Shown: positions 25,284-32,437 of the stretch, in pieces | Layout: the number at the start of each line of letters is the position of its first letter | Numbering within the stretch: position 1 is the first letter of the stretch | Position numbers and translations under genes: made by a program | Origin: Longimicrobiales bacterium | GTDB taxonomy: Bacteria; Gemmatimonadota; Gemmatimonadetes; Longimicrobiales; Gaopeijiaceae | Assembly: GCA_028278645.1 (NCBI GenBank) | Contig: JANQDZ010000001.1 | Coordinates: 1 to 37,137, forward strand | Direction of reading: 5' to 3' | DNA: 37,137 nucleotides | The notes under the pieces: generated by a model | What the model was told of the DNA's origin: nothing | Seen by the model: only the letters and a program-made list of their open reading frames with translations | Database searches by the model: none

Positions 25284-25317
25284 AAGAGAGCCGGTTTCCG
25301 GCTCTTTTCTTTTTTTT
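25284..25317 (+). terminator. Rho-independent terminator after mini-protein 1
   Basis: AGAGCCGG pairs with CCGGCTCT around a TTT loop, with further A-T pairs at the base, followed by TTTTCTTTTTTT. The long U-tract points to the plus strand as the transcribed direction. Confidence 0.9.
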
Positions 25318-25391
25318 GTCAGGGAGGATTGACCCGGCAGAGGTTCTGGTGAAACATTTGATTATAGCCATAGCCCTCGGAAGAGGTTTAT

Positions 25392-25625
25392 ATGCTCCAA
25401 ATGGACATCCGGGAGCGACGCTCGGGCTTCGACCGGCGGACGCTCTCGGACCGTCGTGCCTTTATGGATCGTCGATCCACTCCGGACCGCCGCAGTGAGG
25501 TGGTATCGGTTGCCGTGGAGCGGCGCATACGGGACCGCAGGTCGGGAGTTGACCGCCGGGTGGCGGAAAGGAGAGTGACCCCCGACCGTCGGACCGGTGA
25601 GCAAAGGAGCATCATCCTGCACTAG
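25392..25625 (+). CDS. Arg-rich DRR/ERR-repeat mini-protein 2
   Basis: A 77-residue protein from ATG 25392, with GAAGAGG 5 bases upstream. It is built of the same short repeats as mini-protein 1: RERRSGFDRRTLSDRRAFM, then MDRRSTPDRRSE, DRRSGVDRRVAERR and TPDRRTGEQR. Arg makes up about 30 percent, balanced partly by Asp/Glu two or three positions away. No export signal or known domain. It also has its own terminator 18 bases after the stop. Antisense frames here also show RRS-DRR runs because CGG/CCG codons read similarly on both strands; ribosome site and terminator order favour the plus strand. Confidence 0.6.
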   Translation: MLQMDIRERRSGFDRRTLSDRRAFMDRRSTPDRRSEVVSVAVERRIRDRRSGVDRRVAERRVTPDRRTGEQRSIILH

Positions 25626-25642
25626 GGGCCGAGGAGCGAAAG

Positions 25643-25678
25643 AAAGAGCCCAGGCCGGTCTGCGGCCCGGGCTCTTTT
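25643..25678 (+). terminator. Rho-independent terminator between mini-protein 2 and the DUF35 gene
   Basis: AAAGAGCCC pairs with GGGCTCTTT, extended by an inner GGCCG/CGGCC stem, followed by TTTTG-TTT. Because the outer stem is A-rich on its left side, it can also act on the minus strand, where the DUF35 gene ends 26 bases away. Confidence 0.85.
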
Positions 25679-25703
25679 GTTTGGTTTGGGGGTTCTGTGA
25701 GCC

Positions 25704-26093
25704 TTAGGCAGGTACCCCTTTGTGCCCATAACAGAGGATCCCGCTGTTCCCCTCCTTCTGGATCAAGCGGAATTCCAGGTCCAGCTCCATCCCGGGTCCC
25801 ACTGTGGCCGGATCACAATCCACGACCTGGGTCATGAAGCGGGCCCCCTCGGGCGTCTCGACCACTGCCATGGCATACGGGGCCTCGTTCAGGAACTCAT
25901 CCGGGGGGACGTGAATCACGGTCGAGGTGACCACAGTTCCCTTCGGAGAAAGGTTCACCTTTTCCATCTCCTGGCTTCTGCAAGCCGGGCAAACCTTCCG
26001 TGCCGGATACAGGACCTTCCCACAGTCGGAACACTTTCCGGCCTCCAGGCGATAACGAGCCGGGATTTCTCGATGGTAACGCGGGCTCGGCAT
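25704..26093 (-). CDS. DUF35 / Zn-ribbon OB-fold protein (acyl-CoA-binding partner of thiolase and HMG-CoA synthase)
   Basis: A 129-residue protein from ATG 26093 (AGGGGG 7-8 bases upstream; a TTG two codons earlier overlaps the thiolase stop). An N-terminal helix YHREIPARYRLEAGKC is followed by a rubredoxin-like zinc ribbon C-S-D-C ... C-P-A-C, then an OB fold (GTVVTSTVIHVPP, VVETPEGARFMTQVV). In archaea, DUF35 proteins of this build bridge acetoacetyl-CoA thiolase and HMG-CoA synthase and form the shared CoA-binding tunnel. Its position right after the thiolase, with HMG-CoA synthase upstream, supports the same role. Confidence 0.9.
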   Translation of the reverse strand: MPSPRYHREIPARYRLEAGKCSDCGKVLYPARKVCPACRSQEMEKVNLSPKGTVVTSTVIHVPPDEFLNEAPYAMAVVETPEGARFMTQVVDCDPATVGPGMELDLEFRLIQKEGNSGILCYGHKGVPA

Positions 26094-26095
26094 GA

Positions 26096-27244
26096 TCAAA
26101 CCCCCTGGAAGATGTGGACAACGGAGCTCGCGCCAGAGCCCCCCATGTTCTGGGCCAAGCCGATCTCGGCCCCTTCGACCTGTACCTCCCCGCCCTCACC
26201 CTTAAGCTGCTCGATGACCGTCACGGCCTGGGCGATCCCGGTGGCGCCTACCGGATGGCCCTTCGACTTCAGACCCCCACTGACGTTGACCGGGATCTTC
26301 CCGCCGAGGTCGGTTACGCCATTCTTGGCCGCGTCCTTCCCGGCTCCCTTCTCCACGAACCCCAGAGCTTCGCAACAGCAGATCTCTGCGATGGCGAAAC
26401 AATCGTGGACCTCTGCCACGTCGATGTCATCTGAAGTCACGCCAGCCATCTCGTAGGCCCGGTTCCCGGACAGCTCCACGACATCCAGGTCGGCCGGATC
26501 GGCACGATCGGCCAGAGTCAGGCTAGAGGTCGCCGCGCCGCTGGCCAGGATCTTCACCGGCTTATCCGTGAACTCACTCGCTCGATCCAGCGGACATAAA
26601 AGGATCGCTGCAGCCCCGTCAGTAACGGGGGAGCAGTGGAGGAGTCGAAGGGGTTCCGCCACGACGCTGGAGGTCATGACATCCTCCAGTGACATCACCC
26701 GCCTGAACTGAGCGTGGGGGTTCTTGGCTCCGTTCCGGTGGGCTTTGACGCTGACCCAGGAGAGATCTTCTTCGGTTGTTCCATACTTCTCCATGTGGGC
26801 CCGAGCGATCATGGCATACAGCCCGGGGAAGGTCACACCGTAGTACACCTCCTCTTCCTGATCCGAAGCCGTGGCGAGGACCCCAGTGACATCTGCGCCG
26901 TCGTTCATTTTCTCAACGCCTGCCGCCAGGACCAGATCGCTCATCCCCGAAGCCACCTCCAGATAGGCCGAGCGTAGCGCCATCCCGCCTGAAGCGCAGG
27001 CAGATTCGACCCTGGCAGCCGGCACTCCGCCTAGCCCCAGATGGTCAGCCATGAGCGGGCCAAGGTGTTCCTGCCCCACAAACTGACCTCCTGACATGTT
27101 TCCTACGTATATGGAATCGATGGAATCCGTCCCTGCGCTCTTGATAGCGGAGAGGGCCGCTTCCACGAACAAGTCCCGGAGGCTCATATCCCAGAGCTCC
27201 CCGAACTTGGTCATCCCCACTCCAATCACTGCCACCTCTCGCAT
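26096..27244 (-). CDS. Acetyl-CoA C-acetyltransferase (thiolase, archaeal/SCP2-like type)
   Basis: From ATG 27244 (AGGAGG 6 bases upstream) the protein has 382 residues; the open frame extends 15 codons further without support. Features of a thiolase: active-site Cys83 in [20 protein letters not shown], and the C-terminal [14 protein letters not shown] with the catalytic His. The sequence resembles the archaeal and SCP2-like thiolases rather than the bacterial PhaA/AtoB type. It would condense two acetyl-CoA to acetoacetyl-CoA. It overlaps or abuts the DUF35 gene and follows HMG-CoA synthase by 65 bases, giving the full three-protein set. Confidence 0.9.
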   Translation of the reverse strand: MREVAVIGVGMTKFGELWDMSLRDLFVEAALSAIKSAGTDSIDSIYVGNMSGGQFVGQEHLGPLMADHLGLGGVPAARVESACASGGMALRSAYLEVASGMSDLVLAAGVEKMNDGADVTGVLATASDQEEEVYYGVTFPGLYAMIARAHMEKYGTTEEDLSWVSVKAHRNGAKNPHAQFRRVMSLEDVMTSSVVAEPLRLLHCSPVTDGAAAILLCPLDRASEFTDKPVKILASGAATSSLTLADRADPADLDVVELSGNRAYEMAGVTSDDIDVAEVHDCFAIAEICCCEALGFVEKGAGKDAAKNGVTDLGGKIPVNVSGGLKSKGHPVGATGIAQAVTVIEQLKGEGGEVQVEGAEIGLAQNMGGSGASSVVHIFQGV

Positions 27245-27309
27245 CCGTTCCTCCTGCCGTTCGTTTCCGGCTTTCGAAGGACCGATCACTCGCCTGGGGC
27301 GGGGTCCGG

Positions 27310-28356
27310 TCAGTCGTTAACGATGATTTTCTCGCGAAGCTTCGCGTATTGCCCGTAGGTCAGATACTTCCGAGGGCTGTTCAGCATGTCACGAACCTTC
27401 GGCGCGAGATCCTGCTTCTCGGGAAGAAGGTCGGTGGCCCGGAGAATGAACGAGTCGCTTCCAGCTCCGCTTCCGAACGAAGTGATGAGGATCAGATCGT
27501 CCGGATCGGCCACATCCAATATGGAGGCCAGTCCCGTTGGGGAAGACCCGGAGTAGGTGTTCCCCATCAGGTTCACGACCCAACCTTGCTCCATCTGCTC
27601 CTGGGAGAACCCCATGCGCTTCGCGGCAGTTAGGGGAAACTTTCCATTCGGCATGTGGAAGACCGCGTACTTGAAGTCACCGGGTTTGTGCCCGGAGCGA
27701 TCTAGGATGCCCAGGGTGGCCGACATCACGTGGTGGAAGTACGCGGGCTCCCCCGTGAACCGTCCGCCGTGCCGGGGATAGAACTCCCCCTCCCTCCGCC
27801 AGAAGTCCGGCGTATCGGACGTGTAGCTGTATGTATGCAGGACTTCCGCGAGGAGGTCTTCCTTCCCGAATACGTAAGCGGCCCCGCCGGCCGAGGCCGA
27901 AAACTCCAGGGCATCGTTCGGCGCACCTTGGGAGGTATCCGCTCCAATCCCCATGGCGTAATCAACCCGTCCGGCTTCCACCATGGCCAGGGCGACCGAC
28001 ATGGATTCGGTTCCCGCCTTGCAGGCAAACTCGAAGTCCGCCACGTGGATCTCCGGACCCAGGCCGAGGGCTTCCAGCACAATGGTGCCGGATGGTTTCA
28101 CGGCATAGGGATGGGACTCGGAGCCGATATAGAGGGCCCCGACCTTCTGAGGATCGATCCCCGCCCTCGCCAAAGCGCTGCGGCCCGCCGCCACCGAGAT
28201 TGTGATGGTATCCTCGTCCAATCCCGGAACCGACTTCTCTTTCAGAAGCAGGCCCCTTTGGATCGTTGCAGCATCCTTCCCCCACTGTTGGGCGATCTCT
28301 TCACTCGAAATCCGATTGCGAGGAATGAACGCCCCATACCCAACGATTCCTGGCAT
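27310..28356 (-). CDS. Hydroxymethylglutaryl-CoA synthase, archaeal type
   Basis: I start at ATG 28356 (AGGAGG 6 bases upstream, [16 protein letters not shown]), giving 348 residues; the open frame runs 124 codons further upstream without support. The product condenses acetyl-CoA with acetoacetyl-CoA to HMG-CoA, the entry to the mevalonate pathway. Visible active-site residues are Glu80 ([13 protein letters not shown]), Cys112 ([12 protein letters not shown]) and His234 ([12 protein letters not shown]). Blocks such as [46 protein letters not shown] and NTYSGSS match archaeal HMG-CoA synthases closely from memory. HMG-CoA reductase is not in the window. Confidence 0.93.
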   Translation of the reverse strand: MPGIVGYGAFIPRNRISSEEIAQQWGKDAATIQRGLLLKEKSVPGLDEDTITISVAAGRSALARAGIDPQKVGALYIGSESHPYAVKPSGTIVLEALGLGPEIHVADFEFACKAGTESMSVALAMVEAGRVDYAMGIGADTSQGAPNDALEFSASAGGAAYVFGKEDLLAEVLHTYSYTSDTPDFWRREGEFYPRHGGRFTGEPAYFHHVMSATLGILDRSGHKPGDFKYAVFHMPNGKFPLTAAKRMGFSQEQMEQGWVVNLMGNTYSGSSPTGLASILDVADPDDLILITSFGSGAGSDSFILRATDLLPEKQDLAPKVRDMLNSPRKYLTYGQYAKLREKIIVND

Positions 28357-28650
28357 TTCAGCCTCCTGACGCCAGCTGCTCACGTCCTGATTCCAGGCCC
28401 GGGCACCCCGCGGGGAACCATGGACCTCCTCTCCACTCGACTGGGAATACTGCCGGTTTTTCCTTCGATGCAACAGGGGCTGAGGGAAGGAAAAAACGCC
28501 CTCTGCGAATTGCCCGGATTTTGCCTGATTTTCGGGCCTTCCGCTGCTTGCCCCCCCGACTCCCACCAGCGATCTTTTAGGCTCATTTCGGGGACCGGGA
28601 ACACCTTCCGGAGGTCCCCGTTTTTCCATTCCCTGCACGGAGGACGAACC
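28357..28650. promoter_or_regulatory. Divergent control region between the HMG-CoA set and the citrate-lyase unit
   Basis: This 294-base gap holds no gene I can support. It contains a perfect 10-bp inverted repeat, TTTTTCCTTC (28457-28466) and GAAGGAAAAA (28486-28495), separated by 19 bases. It also contains an AT-richer block with GCCCG/CGGGC arms around two GATTTT copies (28512-28537). Both could be regulator sites for the two divergent units. No clear -35/-10 pair is assigned. Confidence 0.35.
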
Positions 28651-29193
28651 ATGCAGGAAGCGGTAGAAAAACTCTGGCCAGAACTGCAGTGGATCGACGA
28701 CCCTGAGCTGCGGGACCAAACAACCCAAACCTGGGTGGTCGCCCTTGAAAGAAGCCCCCTCGATCCGGACGACCTGGAACGAATCCCTTTCACCCTCCTA
28801 ATCCCTGACTGCCCTGCCACGTTCATGGAACACAAGCGGTGCGTGGTCCATATCGCTCGGCGGAGCGCAGAGGCCATGGATGAGTTTCTCGGACGAGGCC
28901 TCCCAATCGATATGGACACCGTGATCGCCGGGGCAATTCTCGCCGACGTCGGGAAGGTCCTGGAGTACGAGAAAGTCGACGGCGTGGCCAAACAAAGTGC
29001 GAGAGGCAAAGCCCTTCGCCACCCGTTCACCGGAGTCGGGGTGGCGATGGAGTGTGGAGTGCCTGACCAGGTCTGCCACATCATCGCTACGCACGCGGCG
29101 GAGGGGAACCTGGTAACCCGGACGACCGAGGCTTGGATCGTACATCACGCCGACTTCATGAGCTACGAGCCGTTCAAAACCCTGGGGAAGTAG
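28651..29193 (+). CDS. HD-domain-like protein with altered metal motif
   Basis: From ATG 28651 (GGAGG 7 bases upstream) the protein has 180 residues; the long upstream open frame is antisense to HMG-CoA synthase. The pattern is that of an HD phosphohydrolase: H61 in EHKRCVVHIA, a hydrophobic helix ending in AILA98-D99-VGK, H124 in RHPFTG, H148 in IIATHAAEG, and HHADFMSYEP near the end. In the HD family the dyad before VGK/IGK is His-Asp; here His is replaced by Ala. It may therefore bind metal differently or lack phosphohydrolase activity. The partner is unknown. It is the first gene of the aconitase/citrate-lyase unit, 30 bases upstream of aconitase. Confidence 0.75.
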   Translation: MQEAVEKLWPELQWIDDPELRDQTTQTWVVALERSPLDPDDLERIPFTLLIPDCPATFMEHKRCVVHIARRSAEAMDEFLGRGLPIDMDTVIAGAILADVGKVLEYEKVDGVAKQSARGKALRHPFTGVGVAMECGVPDQVCHIIATHAAEGNLVTRTTEAWIVHHADFMSYEPFKTLGK

Positions 29194-29223
29194 GATGCCC
29201 TCGAATCCCCTGGAGAGATGAAC

Positions 29224-31191
29224 ATGAGCCAAACCGTCGTTGAAAAGATCGCCCAGGCCCACATGGTGGAAGGGCCTAACCGACCTCTCAGGACCGGGGA
29301 CGTGATAAGCCTTAGGCCCCGGCACATCCTCACCCACGACAACACCGCCGCGGTCATGGAGAAGTTCAAATCCATCGGTGCGGGGAGAGTGCACGATCCG
29401 AAGCAGCCCGTATTCGCCATGGATCACGACATCCAGAATGAATCTGAGGCAAACCTGGCTAAGTATGCGGCCATCAAGGATTTCGCCTCCTCCCACGGGA
29501 TCGACTTCTACCCGCCCGGGACAGGGATTGGCCACCAGGTGATGGTGTCCATGGGGTACGTCCTCCCTGGATCCCTCGTGGTGGCTTCCGATTCCCATGC
29601 GAACATGTACGGGGCCGTTGGGGCACTGGGCACACCCGTGGTCCGTACGGACGCGGCTGCGGTGTGGGCCACCGGTGAGTTCTGGTGGCAGATCCCCCGG
29701 ACCGTCGAGGTGATCCTGGACGGGGAGTTGACGGGAGGAGCCACTGGCAAGGATGTCATCATCACCCTCTGCGGGCTTTACAACCAGGGTGAAGTCCTGA
29801 ACGCCGTGATCGAGTTCAAAGGGCCCGGGGTGAAGACGCTCAGCATGGACGAGCGGTTCTCGATTTCCAATATGACCACGGAGTGGGGTGCATTGGCGGG
29901 GTGGTTTCCGTCCGATTCCGTGACCCTCGCCTATCTCCAGCGACGAAGGGCTGTCCTCGAGAGCCTGGGGTCCGATCGGATCGGGGCCGAAGACCTGGAA
30001 GGATGGGAAGCTGCCCCCCTGGAACCCGACACCGACGCGGTCTACGCCGCGAGAATCCGGCTCGACTTGGCCCAAGTCAGCCCGCACCTCGCAGGACCCG
30101 ACTCTGTTCAGGTGATGCAGTCTCTGGCTTCTATGGAAGAGAATGGGCTCCCCATCAACAAGGCCTACCTCGTCTCTTGTGTGAACTCCCGCCTCGAGGA
30201 CCTGGAAGCGGCCGCAGAAGTAATCCGGGGGAACAAGGTGGCCGACGGCGTGGACCTCTACGTCGCCGCGGCCAGCGCCGAGATTCAAGAGGCCGCGGAG
30301 AGTTCCGGAGCCTGGGAAGCGCTGGTGGACGCCGGCGCCCACATCCTCCCTCCAGGGTGTGGGCCATGTATCGGCCTCGGCACGGGGCTCCTGGAGGACG
30401 GGGAGGTGGGAATCAGCGCTACCAACCGGAACTTCAAAGGTCGGATGGGTTCCAGGTCGGCTCAGGCCTATCTGGCGAGCCCGGAGGTTGTGGTTGCATC
30501 AGCCGTCGCAGGACGTGTGGCGGGGCCTGACGTGTTGAAGGGTGGATCTTCACCTTCCAAGCCTCTGCCGGCCCTGGATTACCATGAGTATGAAGCGCCG
30601 ACCCGTGAGGCGGAGCTTGTCGAGATCCTGGACGGGTTCCCCACCGCCGTTTCCGGTAGGCTGGTTTTTACCCCCGCCGACAACCTGAATACCGATGGGA
30701 TTTATTCAAAGGACTACACCTACCGGGAAGGAATGACGCCTGAGGAGATGGCCGCCGTCGTGATGGAGAACTACGACCCGTCCTTCGCTTCTTCGACCGG
30801 GGAGGGCGACATCCTTGTCGGAGGTTGGAACTTCGGCACCGGATCGAGCCGGGAACAGGCCGCGACGGCCCTAAAAGCCCGGGGGATCGCCCTGGTTCTG
30901 GCCGGGAGCTTCTCCCAAACATACCTCAGGAACGCCTACAACAATGGGTTCGTTTGCATCGCATGCCCCGAGCTCGTGACCCGGCTCAAAGAGGTATTTC
31001 GTGAAGATGTGGAAGGTGATACCCTGACCCTGATCCCGGGGGATACCCTGGACGTGGACTTCTCCAGAGGCCTCGTGCAATTCAGGGAGGAGGCCTTCGC
31101 CTTCCCTCCCCTTGGGTCGGTCCCTCAGGGTCTGGTGGTATCCGGAGGTAGTGAGAATCTGATTCGGATGAAGCTAGGCTTGGCCGAGTAA
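29224..31191 (+). CDS. Aconitate hydratase, short single-chain type
   Basis: From ATG 29224 (TGGAGAG 6 bases upstream; ATG 29218 is too close to it) the protein has 655 residues. It has the full aconitase order: domains 1-3 with HDNTAAVMEKF, GIGHQVMV, DSHANMYGAVGALG; [4Fe-4S] ligands Cys319 (VSCVNSRLEDL), Cys379 and Cys382 (PGCGPCIGLG); NRNFKGRMGS; then the C-terminal swivelling domain with GGWNFGTGSSREQAA. This is shorter than AcnA/AcnB and resembles the compact, LeuC-LeuD-like type found in Aquifex and others. It interconverts citrate and isocitrate. Homoaconitase or isopropylmalate isomerase are alternatives, but citrate-lyase genes downstream favour citrate. Confidence 0.88.
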   Translation: MSQTVVEKIAQAHMVEGPNRPLRTGDVISLRPRHILTHDNTAAVMEKFKSIGAGRVHDPKQPVFAMDHDIQNESEANLAKYAAIKDFASSHGIDFYPPGTGIGHQVMVSMGYVLPGSLVVASDSHANMYGAVGALGTPVVRTDAAAVWATGEFWWQIPRTVEVILDGELTGGATGKDVIITLCGLYNQGEVLNAVIEFKGPGVKTLSMDERFSISNMTTEWGALAGWFPSDSVTLAYLQRRRAVLESLGSDRIGAEDLEGWEAAPLEPDTDAVYAARIRLDLAQVSPHLAGPDSVQVMQSLASMEENGLPINKAYLVSCVNSRLEDLEAAAEVIRGNKVADGVDLYVAAASAEIQEAAESSGAWEALVDAGAHILPPGCGPCIGLGTGLLEDGEVGISATNRNFKGRMGSRSAQAYLASPEVVVASAVAGRVAGPDVLKGGSSPSKPLPALDYHEYEAPTREAELVEILDGFPTAVSGRLVFTPADNLNTDGIYSKDYTYREGMTPEEMAAVVMENYDPSFASSTGEGDILVGGWNFGTGSSREQAATALKARGIALVLAGSFSQTYLRNAYNNGFVCIACPELVTRLKEVFREDVEGDTLTLIPGDTLDVDFSRGLVQFREEAFAFPPLGSVPQGLVVSGGSENLIRMKLGLAE

Positions 31192-31242
31192 TTGAATGAA
31201 CAAAGCGGTCATCTATATAAACCCCATGGAGTAATACCAAAA

Positions 31243-32424
31243 ATGGCACGCACCGTCGTTACCATGCCCGGAGACGGGATCGGGAAGGTTGTCCTCGAAG
31301 AGGCTCTTCGCGTTCTGGAAGCTGTCGGTTTTGACCCAGACTACGTCCACGCTGATATCGGCTGGGAGTACTGGATCAACGAAGGTAATCCCCTCCCACA
31401 GCGGACCATTGACCTCCTGAGAGAGCACGGCCTGGGCCTCTTCGGAGCCATCACATCCAAGCCAAAGTGGGATGCCGATGCCGAGCTCAGCCCGGAATTG
31501 AAGGACAAAGGGTTCGTGTACTTCAGCCCCATCGTGGGCCTCCGGCAGGTCTTCAACCTGGACGTATGCATTCGCCCGTGTATTTCCTTCGCCGGCAACC
31601 CCTTGAACTTCATCCGACGCACTGCCGACGGCGGGTTCGAGGAGCCGCCAGTGAACGTGGCGGTCTTCAGGCAGAACACGGAAGGCCTATACGCCGGTCT
31701 CGAATGGACCGATCCGCCGCAGAACGTCTACGACGCTCTGGCCACCCACCCGAAGTTCAAGAACTGGTCCCAGTACGAGAAGTCCGAGCTGGCTATCTCA
31801 ACCCGAGTGTTCAGTCGAACCGCCACTCGCCGAATCATGAAGGCCGCCTTCCAGTACGCCGAGAAGCACGGATACAAGTCCGTGACAGTTTGTGAAAAGG
31901 CGAACGTCCTCCGGGAGACCTCCGGGATGATGGAGATGGTGGCCCAGGAGGTACAGAAGGAACACCCCTCCATTCAGCATTGGTCCGCCAATATCGACGC
32001 CATGATGATGTGGCTCACCAAGAACCCGGAGGATTACGGAGTCGTGGTGGCTGGAAACATGTTCGGCGATATCGTCTCCGACGCTTTCGCCGGCCTCGTG
32101 GGGGGTCTGGGGTTCGCCTGCTCTGCAAATATTGGCGACGAGGTTGCAGTCTTTGAGCCCACGCACGGATCAGCCCCGAAGTACGAGGAGCTGGACCCGC
32201 CCATCGTGAACCCCATCGCGATGATCCTTTCGGCTGTGATGATGTTGGATCACATCGGTGAGATGGAGATGGCCCAGAGGATCCGGAAAGCGGTAGCCGC
32301 CGTGGTGGCCGAAGGGAACGTGCGGACGTACGACATGATGAAGATGCCGGGTGGACCCAATGCCATCGAGCAGGGCGCCGCCACGACTTTCCAGGTTACG
32401 GACGCCATCATAGCAAAGCTCTGA
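31243..32424 (+). CDS. Isocitrate dehydrogenase-like enzyme (isocitrate/isopropylmalate dehydrogenase family, probably NADP-dependent)
   Basis: From ATG 31243 (GGAG upstream) the protein has 393 residues; a TTG at 31192 is in frame but unlikely. Family features are TMPGDGIGK at the start, VGLRQVFNLDVCIRP, FRQNTEGLYAGLEW, VCEKANVLR, the metal site GDIVSDAFAG, and HGSAPKYEELDPPIVNP. In E. coli NADP-dependent Icd the equivalent HGTAPKY carries the Lys-Tyr pair contacting the NADP 2'-phosphate; isopropylmalate and NAD enzymes have Asp there. Lys313-Tyr314 here therefore suggest NADP. The usual FRENSE/FRENTE Glu is Gln144. Its position between aconitase and citrate lyase supports isocitrate as substrate; homoisocitrate is the main alternative. 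Confidence 0.82.
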   Translation: MARTVVTMPGDGIGKVVLEEALRVLEAVGFDPDYVHADIGWEYWINEGNPLPQRTIDLLREHGLGLFGAITSKPKWDADAELSPELKDKGFVYFSPIVGLRQVFNLDVCIRPCISFAGNPLNFIRRTADGGFEEPPVNVAVFRQNTEGLYAGLEWTDPPQNVYDALATHPKFKNWSQYEKSELAISTRVFSRTATRRIMKAAFQYAEKHGYKSVTVCEKANVLRETSGMMEMVAQEVQKEHPSIQHWSANIDAMMMWLTKNPEDYGVVVAGNMFGDIVSDAFAGLVGGLGFACSANIGDEVAVFEPTHGSAPKYEELDPPIVNPIAMILSAVMMLDHIGEMEMAQRIRKAVAAVVAEGNVRTYDMMKMPGGPNAIEQGAATTFQVTDAIIAKL

Positions 32425-32437
32425 TAGGGAGTGACCT

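Noticed and set aside
25388-25615. Minus-strand Arg/Ser-rich frame opposite mini-protein 2
   Set aside because: Arises because CGG/CCG-rich codons mirror each other; the ribosome site and downstream terminator support the plus strand.
27730-28650. Upstream extension of the HD-like gene frame
   Set aside because: The frame is open but lies antisense to HMG-CoA synthase; GGAGG and the HD-like sequence begin at ATG 28651.
28798-30342. 514-codon minus-strand open frame
   Set aside because: Antisense to the HD-like gene and aconitase, both with clear family motifs; an effect of high GC in third positions.
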